Positions 25,071 through 33,572 of a stretch of 64,000 bases of DNA are shown here, piece by piece. The translations under genes were made by a program, and so were the position numbers. The stretch comes from CBDBGD01 sp965205235 (GTDB lineage: Bacteria > Chloroflexota > Dehalococcoidia > Lucifugimonadales > UBA1127), in contig CBDBGD010000006.1 in assembly GCA_965205235.1 (NCBI GenBank), forward strand, positions 1-64,000. Direction: 5' to 3'. Below the pieces are notes generated by a model. That model saw only the letters and a list, made by a program, of their open reading frames with translations, had not been told where the DNA came from and did not search any database. Positions within the stretch are counted from its first letter, which is position 1, and every line of letters starts with the position of its first letter.

Positions 25071-25690
25071 CGACGCCTCAACCGGACGTTGGAGGAGCGC
25101 CGACACCCATCCTAGTAGTCCTCTCCGGGCCCTCAGGGGTTGGAAAGGACGCCGTGCTCGCTCGGATGCGAGAGGGAGCGGTCCCGTACCATTTCACGGT
25201 AACCGCGACAACCCGGGCGCAGCGCCCGGGGGAGCGGGACGGGGTGGACTACATATTCCTAACCCCTCCCCAGTTTGATCAGATGGTGGAGCAGGACGGG
25301 TTCCTAGAGTGGGCCCACGTCTACGGCAATCGCTACGGAGTGCCCAAGGAGCAGGTGCGGAAGGCCTTGGACCAGGGCAAGGACGTCCTCCTCAAGGCGG
25401 ACGTGCAGGGCGCGGCCACCATGAAACGCCTGGCCCCGGAAGCCGTGTTCATCTTCCTGGTGGCGCCATCCCTGGAAGAGCTGGAACGGCGCTTGCAGGA
25501 CCGCAAGACGGAAAGCACGACAGACGTGAACCTCCGGCTGCGCACCGCCAGGGCCGAGATGGGGCACCAGCCCATGTTCGACTACGTGGTCGTGAACCGG
25601 GACAACGCGCTGGACGACGCTGTGGCGGAGATCGAGGCCATCATCGCGAAGGAGAGGCAGCGTCAGCCGCCAAGGAGGGTCAGCCTTTGA
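25067..25690 (+). CDS. gmk: Guanylate kinase
   Basis: Gmk converts GMP to GDP with ATP. The P-loop is VVLSGPSGVGKDAVLARM: Asp follows the Lys where most P-loops have Ser or Thr. The GMP-binding region reads VTATTRAQRPGERDGVDYIF, then FLEWAHVYGNRYGVPK and a C-terminal helix. Length 207 is standard. The ATG overlaps the corrected aroA stop, and the stop overlaps the next gene's TTG, so translation is coupled on both sides. Confidence 0.94.
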   Translation: MTTPQPDVGGAPTPILVVLSGPSGVGKDAVLARMREGAVPYHFTVTATTRAQRPGERDGVDYIFLTPPQFDQMVEQDGFLEWAHVYGNRYGVPKEQVRKALDQGKDVLLKADVQGAATMKRLAPEAVFIFLVAPSLEELERRLQDRKTESTTDVNLRLRTARAEMGHQPMFDYVVVNRDNALDDAVAEIEAIIAKERQRQPPRRVSL

Positions 25691-26319
25691 CGGAAGCCAT
25701 GTCCAACATCGACCTGTTCGAGGCCATTCACACCCAGCGGGCTATCCGGCGCTACAAGGCGGTCCCGGTGCCGCCGGAGCTGGTGAGGCGAGTATTGGAA
25801 GCGGCCGTGCGGGCGCCCAGCGGCGGCAATCAGCAGCCCTGGGCCTTCGTCGTCATCACCGCTCCGGAGACAAAGCGTCGCATCGCCGCGCTGTACCGGC
25901 AGTCCTGGGACGAGGTCTACGGCCCACCGGAGCGCGCCGCTACGCTCTCTTGGCAGGTCCATACTTCCGCCTCCTACCTGGCGGAGCACATGGCGGATGC
26001 GCCCGTTCTGGTCTTGGCCTGCATCCGCCACGACGGCTCTCCCAGCTCCCTGGGACGCGGTGCCTCCATCTACCCCGCGGTCCAGAACCTCATGCTAGCA
26101 GCGCGTGCGCTGGGCCTGGGAACTGCGTTGACCACTCTCCACAAGCGCTATGAGAGGGAGGTCAAGGAGGTGCTTGCCATCCCGGACAATGTTGAGACGG
26201 CAGCCCTCATTCCGCTGGGCTACCCCGAAGAGCCGGAGCACTTTGGCGGGAGCAAACGCGTGCCGGTGGCCGACGTGACGTACCAGGAGCAGTGGGGCCG
26301 GAAGGGGCCTACACCGTAA
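25687..26319 (+). CDS. Nitroreductase-family FMN oxidoreductase
   Basis: The product is 210 residues with FMN-binding features of the family: QRAIRRYKAVPVPPELVRRV, AVRAPSGGNQQPWAFVVI (phosphate and isoalloxazine contacts), AVQNLMLAARALGLGTALTT and ALIPLGYPEE. It probably reduces nitro, quinone or similar compounds with NAD(P)H; the physiological substrate is not evident. The TTG at 25687, sharing its TGA-forming bases with the gmk stop and preceded by AAGGAGGG at 7 nt, is the better start; ATG 25699 is the alternative. The 3' end overlaps the convergent VWA gene by 11 bp. Confidence 0.88.
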   Translation: MTEAMSNIDLFEAIHTQRAIRRYKAVPVPPELVRRVLEAAVRAPSGGNQQPWAFVVITAPETKRRIAALYRQSWDEVYGPPERAATLSWQVHTSASYLAEHMADAPVLVLACIRHDGSPSSLGRGASIYPAVQNLMLAARALGLGTALTTLHKRYEREVKEVLAIPDNVETAALIPLGYPEEPEHFGGSKRVPVADVTYQEQWGRKGPTP

Positions 26320-29300
26320 GCCGCTTGTAGAGCTCCGGCAGACGCTGGGGCAGCGCGCTAATCTCCGCGAGGACCTCGTAGCCCATGTCCCCGCACATGG
26401 CCTTCAGGTAGTCATGGCCGGTGCGGTCCACCGTTAGACAGAAGGGCGTTATGTCCTTCCGCCGGGCCTCCACCAACGCCTGGTGGGTGTCGTGGACGGC
26501 GTACTCCTTCTCGACACCCTCACGGCTGTAGCCCCGGTCCTGAGGACGCCCATCGCTGATGAGGAACAGGACCTTGGTCTTGGCCGTGACCCTATCCAGC
26601 AGAGTCGTGGCGTGGCGGATGGCGGGGCCCATGCGCGTGGCGTGGAGGGGCGCAACCCGGTCGATGCGGCGCCGCACGGGGTCCGTGAGCGTCTCCTGCA
26701 AGTCCTTGATCACGTAGAACTCGACGTTCTCCCGGCCGTACCCTGAGAAGCCGTAGATCCCGTACTGGTCTCCCAGCGCCTCCAGGGCCTGGATTAGAAG
26801 GACGATGCTCTCCTTCTCCAGGTCGATGATGCGCTTGTACGAGCGGCGGGAGGTGTCCCCGCGGCGGGTGCGAAGCCAGAGCATGTACTCCACGGGGTCG
26901 TTGGGGGCGTCCCAGTCGTCGCGGCGGTTCTCGTCGATGGCCTCTGCGGTCGAGGCGCTCATGTCCAGAAGGAAGAGGACGGCGACGTCCCGCTCCACCT
27001 TGTTGCGTCGCCAGTAGATCTTCTCCGAGGGGTAGCCGCCGGCCCGCAGGTCGACCATGGCGTCGACCACTGCGTCCAGGTCGAAGTCCTCACCGTCGGC
27101 GAGAGGACGGATCTTGCGGAAGGTCTCCGGGACGACGCGTTCGAACTGGCGACGAATCTGCGCGACCAGGGAGGAGTGACCCTGGAGCGTCTGGTACCAG
27201 AAGGTAGGCTCCCCTTCAGCCACGGGCTTCTCCCGGACGAGACACCATCGAGGCTTGTAGTCGTCGGCGCGGAAGTCCCACTCATCGTAAAGGTAGGTGG
27301 TGGGGTCATTGCTCTGGAGGGGGCCTCCCTCTTCATCGACATGAACGAAGGGGCCCTGCCCCTGGGATGGGCTCTGCGGCGGGGGCGTGATGCCGACGCT
27401 GCGCATGAGGTTGGCAGCGAAGGCGCCGGCGTTCTGCAGCGCCTCTCCCTGGCCGGAGTCCACCTCCGCGCTCTGGTCCAGGAGCTGCTCCAGCATCTCG
27501 CGGGTTGTGGCCGCATCCTGCTCCACGCCCTCTTCCTGGGCCTCCTTGAGCTTGTTGATGAGCTGCACGAGCTCGGGCTTGAAGTCCCCACGGTAGTCTA
27601 CCTGCTGGGGCGACTCGTACGATTGGTCCTGGGAGGGTTCGGCCTGCTCGTCCTCGCCCGGCGCCATCTGGCTGGACAGGGTTTCCAGGATCTGCTCGGT
27701 GTCCTCGTCCCCCTCCTCCGGGTCCTGCGTCGGGTCCACCTCTTCCCATTCCTCCTGGGAAAGGTCTTCGTTGGGTATCTGCGACAGGACGGCGTAGATG
27801 CGCAGGGCCGCCTCGCCCACATCCTCCACGGAGGCCGCGGGGTCCTGAATCCGACGGAGCACCCGGGCGATGGCCCGCGCCTCCTCGGCGTGGGCCTTGG
27901 GTGCGATCAAACCTTCCTGCTGACCAAGGCTGAGGCGGACCAGAAGCTCGACGAGAGACTCCCGTGCCGGTAGCTCCTCCAGCGCGGGGCGATCCTCCAG
28001 CGAGTCGTGCTGGACCTGCTGGTAGTGGGACCGGATGCCCAGGTACTCGTGGAGCACGCGGGCGTCCAACCGAGCGTCCTCAAGGATGGTGAAGACGTCC
28101 AGGGCAAGGCGCCGGTCGCCGAAGAGGGCGAAGAGCCGGTGCATGTCCGTGCTCCACTCGGAGTCCTCCGCCGACGGCGCGCCAGTGGCCTCCTGGGCGA
28201 GGTCTTTCGACCCAGGCAGAGTCGCGAGCCTGGGGCGCAGGTCCTGGAAGATTGTCGAGGGCTTCTGGAACTCGAAGTCGAAACTGCCGTACTCCAGGTG
28301 CGCGACCTGGTGAGTGGCCACCACCTTCAGCAGGCCGAAGTTCCTTGCCTTGGCGTCGTACCTGCTGGCCATAGCCGGGAGATACACGGTGGTCCCTTCG
28401 GTCGTCGGGTGCTCGCCGGACACCCAGCCGATGCCCTTCCGCACAAGCTCCTGGGTGGGCGCGATCTCGACGTGGGTGCCGGCCAGGGCCCGGCAGTACA
28501 TGCGGACCACGTCCTTCACCCGCGACAGCTCGACCACGGCCGACAGGGAGCTGATGATCTCCTGGGAACGGGCCGACTCGAGCCGGAAGTAGGCCATGCC
28601 CCCGTCCTTGTTCTCATTGAGAAGCTGGACGCCGTGGGCGAACCAGACCTCCATCTGTCGGGCGTCGATGCGATTGAGGATGCTGGGACTGCTGCGGAAA
28701 AACTCGGACAGGGCCGGGGGATGGAGCTGCATCAGCGACTCGCCCAAGGTGAGGAGCAGGGGATGGACATCGCTGTCGAGGCGGGACAGCCCTTCGGCGC
28801 CCTCGCCCAGGAACCGGGCGATGCCGCGGTGGCCGGACCGGCTGAGACGCTCGGCCAGGGCCAGGAAGCGCGTTCGCTGGGTCTCTTCGATGCGCGGGAG
28901 GCCCTTCCCTCCGGCTTCGAAGCAGCCTCTGACCTCCCGCCAACCGGCGTCGACGACGGTGGAGACCAGAGAGATGAAGCTACCCCGGCTCTCCCCCAGG
29001 CGCGGGAAGACCTCCTGGCCGAGGACCAGGCACTCCTGGGCGAGATCGTAGGAGCGGTGCGCCAGGGCGTTCACGAAGCCTGCAAACCGCTCCAACTCCG
29101 CGTAGGTCAGCGAGTCCAAAAGGGCGGGTGAGACCTCAAAGAACTTACACGCCAGGGCCGTGGACTTCCACGTGCCCTTGTAGAAGTTCTGGCCCAGCGC
29201 GCCCCAAGGTCCGACCTCATGGGAGCGGAGGAGCGCCAGGGAGGCTGCGCTCGCACGGAAGAAGGCCACGGCAACCGGGGGCGAGTCCCGGCTTATGACC

Positions 29301-29569
29301 TCGCCGGAGCGTCCCCACTCGAGCAACGCGGCCAAGGGGTGGTTCGGGAGCACTTCCGGACTCGCTCGAAAGTACTCTGCAGCGGCCTCCCAAGAGCGGA
29401 CGCCCTGCTGCGCTATCGTCAGGCCCTGTGCCGCCCAGCTAGCCAGGTCATCGGGGAGGACCGTGGGGCCAAGCGCTTCAGTGGCGCGGCGATATTCGTG
29501 GGACAGCGAGAGGGGGAAGCTCTCGATCTCTCGCTCTATCTGGAGCAGGCGGGGGTCCCGCTCGACCAC
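26309..29569 (-). CDS. Large NorD/CbbO-like protein with C-terminal von Willebrand A domain
   Basis: From GTG 29569 (AAGGAGG 4-5 nt upstream) the product is 1,086 residues. The N-terminal 400 residues are helical repeats of about 35 residues (phrases such as EYFRASPEVLPNHPLAALLE). A middle domain has TVYLPAMASRY and VVATHQVAHLEYGSFDFEF, shared with NorD/CbbO proteins. An acidic, Gln/Glu-rich linker follows (about 640-760). The VWA domain has the MIDAS DMSAS, a Thr in LHATRMGPAIRH, and LISDGRPQD. The partner MoxR ATPase is encoded two genes upstream. Such pairs remodel metalloenzymes (NO reductase, Rubisco, others); the client here is unknown. Confidence 0.88.
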   Translation of the reverse strand: MVERDPRLLQIEREIESFPLSLSHEYRRATEALGPTVLPDDLASWAAQGLTIAQQGVRSWEAAAEYFRASPEVLPNHPLAALLEWGRSGEVISRDSPPVAVAFFRASAASLALLRSHEVGPWGALGQNFYKGTWKSTALACKFFEVSPALLDSLTYAELERFAGFVNALAHRSYDLAQECLVLGQEVFPRLGESRGSFISLVSTVVDAGWREVRGCFEAGGKGLPRIEETQRTRFLALAERLSRSGHRGIARFLGEGAEGLSRLDSDVHPLLLTLGESLMQLHPPALSEFFRSSPSILNRIDARQMEVWFAHGVQLLNENKDGGMAYFRLESARSQEIISSLSAVVELSRVKDVVRMYCRALAGTHVEIAPTQELVRKGIGWVSGEHPTTEGTTVYLPAMASRYDAKARNFGLLKVVATHQVAHLEYGSFDFEFQKPSTIFQDLRPRLATLPGSKDLAQEATGAPSAEDSEWSTDMHRLFALFGDRRLALDVFTILEDARLDARVLHEYLGIRSHYQQVQHDSLEDRPALEELPARESLVELLVRLSLGQQEGLIAPKAHAEEARAIARVLRRIQDPAASVEDVGEAALRIYAVLSQIPNEDLSQEEWEEVDPTQDPEEGDEDTEQILETLSSQMAPGEDEQAEPSQDQSYESPQQVDYRGDFKPELVQLINKLKEAQEEGVEQDAATTREMLEQLLDQSAEVDSGQGEALQNAGAFAANLMRSVGITPPPQSPSQGQGPFVHVDEEGGPLQSNDPTTYLYDEWDFRADDYKPRWCLVREKPVAEGEPTFWYQTLQGHSSLVAQIRRQFERVVPETFRKIRPLADGEDFDLDAVVDAMVDLRAGGYPSEKIYWRRNKVERDVAVLFLLDMSASTAEAIDENRRDDWDAPNDPVEYMLWLRTRRGDTSRRSYKRIIDLEKESIVLLIQALEALGDQYGIYGFSGYGRENVEFYVIKDLQETLTDPVRRRIDRVAPLHATRMGPAIRHATTLLDRVTAKTKVLFLISDGRPQDRGYSREGVEKEYAVHDTHQALVEARRKDITPFCLTVDRTGHDYLKAMCGDMGYEVLAEISALPQRLPELYKRLTV

Positions 29570-30177
29570 GGGGCCTCCTTCCCCTGGGCATCTGCCAGGA
29601 GGGTCACAAGCTGGTGAAGGATCCTGGCTGTGGCGCCATGAATGACGCGTCCCCGGTACACGTACGAGGGGGAACGGGTCAGCGCCCCATCGCGCCAAGC
29701 GGCATCTTCCCTGAGATTCGAGGCAGCCGTCAAGGCCGAAAAGGGAACGTCCACGACCTCATCGATCTCCCGAGGGTTGATACGGAAGGGAGAGGTTGCC
29801 GGGATGTACCCAACCACCGGCCTGATGGTGAACCCCGTGCGCGTCTGCTCTGCCGCCAACTCACCCACAACCTCCACGGATTCGGGCGGGATGCCCACCT
29901 CCTCCCAGGCTTCCCGCAGTGCCGTGGCTCGCTCGTCGGCGTCCCATGCCTCCCGAACGCCGCCGGGGAAGCACATCTCGCCCTTGTGGTGGGCGACGTG
30001 CTGTGAGCGGCGGGTCAAGACGATGGAGAGGCCGTCCTCCTGCAAAGAGAGGGGGATGAGCACGGCGGCGGGAATGCCGGACTGCTCTGAGTTCGATTGG
30101 CCCGACGCGGGCCAAGGGAGGGCGTGGAGGAGCGCCAGGAGGCTCCCGTTCAATGACTTCTCGACAGTGCAGGTCAT
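29536..30177 (-). CDS. Nudix hydrolase, CoA-pyrophosphatase-like
   Basis: A 213-residue protein with the CoA-type upstream signature LTRRSQHVAHHKGEMCFPGG and the Nudix box continuing as GGVREAWDADERATALREAW plus EEVG. This arrangement (Arg-Arg-x5-His-x2-Gly then Nudix box) points to CoA diphosphatase, which splits CoA into 3',5'-ADP and 4'-phosphopantetheine. Its ATG overlaps the MoxR stop (ATGA) and its 3' end overlaps the VWA start by 34 bp, so it is firmly built into the MoxR-VWA operon. With coaE heading the same operon, a link to CoA is notable. Confidence 0.87.
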   Translation of the reverse strand: MTCTVEKSLNGSLLALLHALPWPASGQSNSEQSGIPAAVLIPLSLQEDGLSIVLTRRSQHVAHHKGEMCFPGGVREAWDADERATALREAWEEVGIPPESVEVVGELAAEQTRTGFTIRPVVGYIPATSPFRINPREIDEVVDVPFSALTAASNLREDAAWRDGALTRSPSYVYRGRVIHGATARILHQLVTLLADAQGKEAPWSSGTPACSR

Positions 30178-31055
30178 TCGAAGATGGACGAAATGACCTC
30201 CTCGATGCTGCGCTGCACCTGAAGATCATCGACAACAGCCCAAACGACGGCGGCCTGACACGCCCGCCTCGCCGGGATGCCCTGACTGATGAGCTTGCCG
30301 GCGTAGATGAGGAGGCGGGTACTGGCCCCTTCCTGAAGGCCGTGGTCCTTGAGGTTACGCACCTTGGCACCCAGCTTGGCCAGCTGCCATGCCATTTCGT
30401 CATCGATACCGGCCTCGTGCGCGATGATCTGGGCCTCGAGCTCCTGCGGAGGGTAGTCGAAGTCGATGGCGATGAACCGCTGCCGCGTGGACTGCTTCAG
30501 GTCCTTGATGGCGCTCTGGTAGCCCGGGTTGTAGGAGATGACCAGCAGGAAGCCCTCATGCGCCTCGATGAGGGTGCCGCGCTTCTCCACGGGGAGGATG
30601 CGCCGGTGGTCGGTGAGGGGGTGGATGAGCACCGTGGTGTCCTTGCGCGCCTCGACCACCTCGTCCAGGTAGCAGATGCCGCCGGCCTTCACGGCGCGGC
30701 TCAAGGGGCCATCAATCCATCGCGTGCCGTCGGCCTCGATGAGGTAGCGGCCCACGAGGTCGCTGCCAGTGAGGTCCTCGTGGCAGGCCACGGTGACCAG
30801 GGGGATGGTGTGGCCGTTGCGGCTCCCGCCGTTGGAGGAGTGCTGGCTCAGGCGGTAGGCCATGTACTCCACGAAACGAGTCTTGCCGCAGCCCGTGGGC
30901 CCCTTGAGGATGAGCGGGATTCGCTCCGCGTAGGCGGCCTCAAAGAGCTCAATCTCGTCTCCCTGGGGCAGGTAGTAGGGCTCCGTCTCCACCAGGTACT
31001 CTTCGATGCGGAGCTCATTGTGGTAGGAGACGGTCCGCTTCTCTTCTTTCGCCAC
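30174..31055 (-). CDS. MoxR-type AAA+ ATPase, CbbQ/NorQ family
   Basis: The product is 293 residues. Walker A is ILKGPTGCGKTRFVEYMA, Walker B is GGICYLDEVVEARKDT, and ACHEDLTGSDLVGRYLIEAD is diagnostic of the CbbQ/NirQ/NorQ branch. The sensor region is FLLVISYNPGYQ and the C-terminal lid QGASTRLLIYAGKLI-like (EGASTRLLIYAGKLI). Hexamers of this family work with a VWA partner to insert or repair metal centres; the VWA gene is at 26309-29569. The GTG start is 3 bp after the coaE stop. Confidence 0.9.
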   Translation of the reverse strand: MAKEEKRTVSYHNELRIEEYLVETEPYYLPQGDEIELFEAAYAERIPLILKGPTGCGKTRFVEYMAYRLSQHSSNGGSRNGHTIPLVTVACHEDLTGSDLVGRYLIEADGTRWIDGPLSRAVKAGGICYLDEVVEARKDTTVLIHPLTDHRRILPVEKRGTLIEAHEGFLLVISYNPGYQSAIKDLKQSTRQRFIAIDFDYPPQELEAQIIAHEAGIDDEMAWQLAKLGAKVRNLKDHGLQEGASTRLLIYAGKLISQGIPARRACQAAVVWAVVDDLQVQRSIEEVISSIFE

Positions 31056-31058
31056 AGT

Positions 31059-31664
31059 TCACGCCTTTCCTGAGAGGATGCGCTGCTCCCATATCTCCAG
31101 CACCCGCTGGCGAAGCCTCGCTCTGTCCTCCGCATTGTCGATGATGACCTGGGCATGCCGGGCCCGCTCACTCGCGGGCATCTGCGCACCTATGCGGGCA
31201 TGCACCTCTTCCAACGGCAGGTGATTTCGGGCCAAGAGGCGCTGCACCACCTGATGCTCCGGGGCCGCCGTCATCCATACTTCGTCGACAAGGGGCGTCC
31301 ATCCAGCCTCGATGATCAGGGCGCCCTCCAGCACCGCTGCGGGAGCCTTCCCGGCCCGAATCTCTCGGATCTCGGCCTCCGCCATGGTATAGATCCGCGG
31401 ATGCACGATGGCATTGAGACGTGCAAGGGCCGCCGGGTCGGCAAAGACGATCGCTCCGAGCTTGCGCCGATCGATCTCTCCGCCGGGATGCAGTATCTCC
31501 TCGCCAAAGGCGGCCACAACCTCCCGCCACGTGTCCGTGCCAGGCCGGTAGGCCCGGTGCGCCAGCTCGTCAGCACTGACTCGGACTGCACCCAACTCCT
31601 GGAGGAACTGGGCCACCTCACTCTTGCCGGTCCCTATGCCTCCCGTGAGGCCGATGACAATCAT
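31059..31664 (-). CDS. coaE: Dephospho-CoA kinase
   Basis: CoaE phosphorylates the 3'-hydroxyl of dephospho-CoA, the last step of CoA synthesis. The P-loop is IGLTGGIGTGKSEVAQFL; VSADELAHRAYRPG and NAIVHPRIY are family motifs, and the C-terminus carries VIIDNAEDRARLRQRV. The start at ATG 31664 (AGGAGG just upstream) gives MIVIGLTGG; the longer frame adds a non-conserved leader. It is the first gene of the operon with the MoxR, Nudix and VWA genes. Confidence 0.93.
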   Translation of the reverse strand: MIVIGLTGGIGTGKSEVAQFLQELGAVRVSADELAHRAYRPGTDTWREVVAAFGEEILHPGGEIDRRKLGAIVFADPAALARLNAIVHPRIYTMAEAEIREIRAGKAPAAVLEGALIIEAGWTPLVDEVWMTAAPEHQVVQRLLARNHLPLEEVHARIGAQMPASERARHAQVIIDNAEDRARLRQRVLEIWEQRILSGKA

Positions 31665-31780
31665 CCGCCTCCTGTACACGGCCCGCGAGCTAGCACCTAA
31701 CTCTACGCCCCGACGCATAGCGGGTCAAGGGTGTACGCACGTGGGTTGTGCCCCCGGCGGGCGGCGACGAAGTTGCGATT

Positions 31781-32410
31781 TTAGACGACCCACCGGAGCA
31801 GGGCAGCCATGAGACCTCCGCTGACCAGCGGGACCGAGACGTTGTCGTCGACGGGCAGGCGGAGGAGCTCGACGACGGCGGCAACGAGCGCTCCGACGGC
31901 GGCGGGCCAGAAGACGTCGAACGCGCCGGTCACCCAGAGCACGGCGCTCACAACCAGGGCGACGCCGAGAAAAGCCAAACTGCCCTCAAGGGTCTTTCGC
32001 TGCGGACTGCCGGCGCCCACGGCCGGAAGTCGGAGCCTCCCGAACCGTGAGCCCACCATCGCCGCGGCGGGGTCTCCCCAGGCGTGGAACAGGAGCGCCA
32101 GCGCCGCCACCGACGGGGGGTACAGGAGCAGGACGACAAACGAGGCACATACGAGGTAGGTCGCCCCGGTAATCCTCCCCTGCTCCTCAGCGGGGCGCAT
32201 CATCCGTCCAAAGGCACCGACAAAGAGCCGGTTCACGCGAGGGGAGAGCCGACGCGCGAGCTCGGCCGCGACTATGGCAAGGGCGGCTGCGAAGGCCACG
32301 CCCTGCACCAGCGGAAGGGGAAGCACCAGCGCCCCCACGGGGAGAAGAGAGGCCGCCACGGCGTGGAAGGCCCGGCGCTCCAGGTGTATCGAGGCAGCGT
32401 CCGACGGCAC
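31781..32410 (-). CDS. Polyprenol/diacylglycerol/phytol kinase-like membrane protein (SEC59/DGK1/VTE5 type)
   Basis: A 209-residue protein with about six membrane segments. The family's CTP-kinase motifs are visible: ERRAFHAVAASLLP at the start (E-x-x-R-K/R-x-x-H), LFHAWGDPAAAMVGSRFGR (GDxxA-x2-G-x-x-G) and GSPQRKTLEGSLAFLGVAL (K-T-x-E-G). It should use CTP to phosphorylate a lipid alcohol; whether polyprenol, phytol or diacylglycerol cannot be told. It lies 116 bp upstream of coaE on the same strand. Confidence 0.82.
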   Translation of the reverse strand: MPSDAASIHLERRAFHAVAASLLPVGALVLPLPLVQGVAFAAALAIVAAELARRLSPRVNRLFVGAFGRMMRPAEEQGRITGATYLVCASFVVLLLYPPSVAALALLFHAWGDPAAAMVGSRFGRLRLPAVGAGSPQRKTLEGSLAFLGVALVVSAVLWVTGAFDVFWPAAVGALVAAVVELLRLPVDDNVSVPLVSGGLMAALLRWVV

Positions 32411-32511
32411 GTCTGACGTTCTCCCCTCGCGGCCGATGTGCTGCGGTCAAGTATAGGATCGGGCATGCACCCAGACCAAGCTCCTGCGGCCCGCGCACGT
32501 CAGACTTTTGG

Positions 32512-32541
32512 TTGACTGGGCCAATTCCCCGCGACTACACT
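32512..32541 (+). promoter_or_regulatory. Sigma-70-type promoter of trxA
   Basis: TTGACT (32512-32517) and TACACT (32536-32541) with an 18-bp spacer, about 80 bp upstream of trxA in a gap with no other candidate. Confidence 0.55.
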
Positions 32542-32621
32542 TGAGGGAGAGGAGCCCGTCGATACAACGCAGGTTTCTCGCGCTTTGGAGCTCAGTTCGC
32601 AACCGGGTGGAGGTTTCGTAG

Positions 32622-32954
32622 ATGGCTAACGTGATGCCGGTAACCGACGGCGAGTTTGAGAGCCAGGTCGTGCAGGCCGACGTGCCTGTGCTGGTGGACT
32701 TCTGGGCCGAGTGGTGCGGGCCTTGCAAGATGATCGCACCCATCGTGGAAGAGCTGTCCCAGGAGTACGACGGCCAGATCAGGTTCACCAAGATGGACGT
32801 GGACTCCAACCCCATGACGGCCGCATCGCTGGGCATTCGCAGCATCCCCACGCTGCTCATCTTCCGGGGAGGCAAGCCCGTGGAGCAGGTGGTGGGGGCA
32901 GTACCCAAGGCCCTGCTCAAGAAGCGGCTGGAGTCGGCACTGGCAAAGGGCTAG
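32622..32954 (+). CDS. trxA: Thioredoxin
   Basis: A 110-residue classical thioredoxin that reduces protein disulfides in the cytoplasm. The active site is FWAEWCGPCKMIAP (residues 27-40), followed by KMDVDSNP and the cis-Pro loop IRSIPTLLIF. The ATG follows a GTGGAGGT ribosome site. The selenocysteine tRNA begins 16 bp after the stop and may be co-transcribed. Confidence 0.96.
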   Translation: MANVMPVTDGEFESQVVQADVPVLVDFWAEWCGPCKMIAPIVEELSQEYDGQIRFTKMDVDSNPMTAASLGIRSIPTLLIFRGGKPVEQVVGAVPKALLKKRLESALAKG

Positions 32955-32970
32955 CCCCGCCCGCACCCCT

Positions 32971-33065
32971 GGGAGTGAATGGGGCCCGGTGGCCCTTGCG
33001 GTCTTCAAAACCGTCGTGTCCGCGGTGAGCGGATAGGTGGGTTCGACTCCCTCTCACTCCCGCCA
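32971..33065 (+). tRNA. selC: tRNA-Sec (UCA)
   Basis: The 95-nt gene has every mark of bacterial selenocysteine tRNA. There is an 8-bp acceptor stem GGGAGTGA/TCACTCCC, a long D stem (GGGGCC/GGCCCT) with a 4-nt loop, an anticodon loop CTTCAAA with anticodon TCA, a long variable arm (TGTCCGCGGTGAGCGGATA) and a T arm GTGGGTTCGACTCCCTC. Discriminator G and CCA are encoded. It implies that the organism decodes some UGA codons as selenocysteine; selA, selB and selD are not in this window. Confidence 0.94.
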
Positions 33066-33233
33066 TGCCGCGTGGGCCCAGCTATCGCCTACGGCCGCGA
33101 GGCCATTGCGATGCTCCCGGAGCAACCATGGGGCGACTATGCTGGGCCTTGTCCTTTGATGGGAGTCCTAAGAGCTTAGAAGCACAACAATCAGGCTAGA
33201 CCCCAAGGTCACCACACTGGACAGGACAAGCAC
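33066..33233. other. Gap after tRNA-Sec
   Basis: No reading frame, terminator or repeat that I can support is visible here. Confidence 0.4.
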
Positions 33234-33491
33234 CTAGACGGGGAACCAATTGTTGCTAAGCCAGTGACGGCGGGGGGCATGTAGCCTCTCGTAGTAGTCA
33301 TAGCCCGGGATCGTGATGGCGTAAGCGCTGGTGCCGACTTCCAACAAAGCCCCAGAAGCGGTGAGCAGTCCAACAACCTCGTGGGTAATGGCTGGGTCCC
33401 CAAAGAAGACAGTAAGTGCGAACTGCTCTTCTCTCGGGTCCGCCAGCTTACCCAAGATCCTGAGGATTTCTTCGCGCAGTTCAGGTCGCAT
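33234..33491 (-). CDS. Small hypothetical protein, possible winged-helix (DUF2513-like)
   Basis: The product is 85 residues from ATG 33491 (MRPELREEILRILGKLADPR; GGAGG ribosome site 5 nt upstream); GTG/ATG codons to 33506 would add five. Predicted helices are followed by a short beta wing (SAYAITIPGYDYYERL) and a strongly conserved-looking tail RRHWLSNNWFPV. The layout resembles small DUF2513-type proteins of phage and plasmids. No function can be assigned. Confidence 0.6.
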   Translation of the reverse strand: MRPELREEILRILGKLADPREEQFALTVFFGDPAITHEVVGLLTASGALLEVGTSAYAITIPGYDYYERLHAPRRHWLSNNWFPV

Positions 33492-33572
33492 CACTCCCTC
33501 CGCCAAGTATTGTTGCCCACTGCCCTAGAACACTTTGGTTCGGCAGCGTAGTTTGGCGATGCCCCGCGCGCA

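Noticed and set aside
25680..25700. TGA between gmk and the nitroreductase as a recoded selenocysteine codon
   Set aside because: The two proteins each have normal family ends, and an AAGGAGGG site with a TTG start explains the overlap.
32979..33179. Plus-strand frame overlapping tRNA-Sec
   Set aside because: It is a by-product of the tRNA sequence and has no protein-like features.
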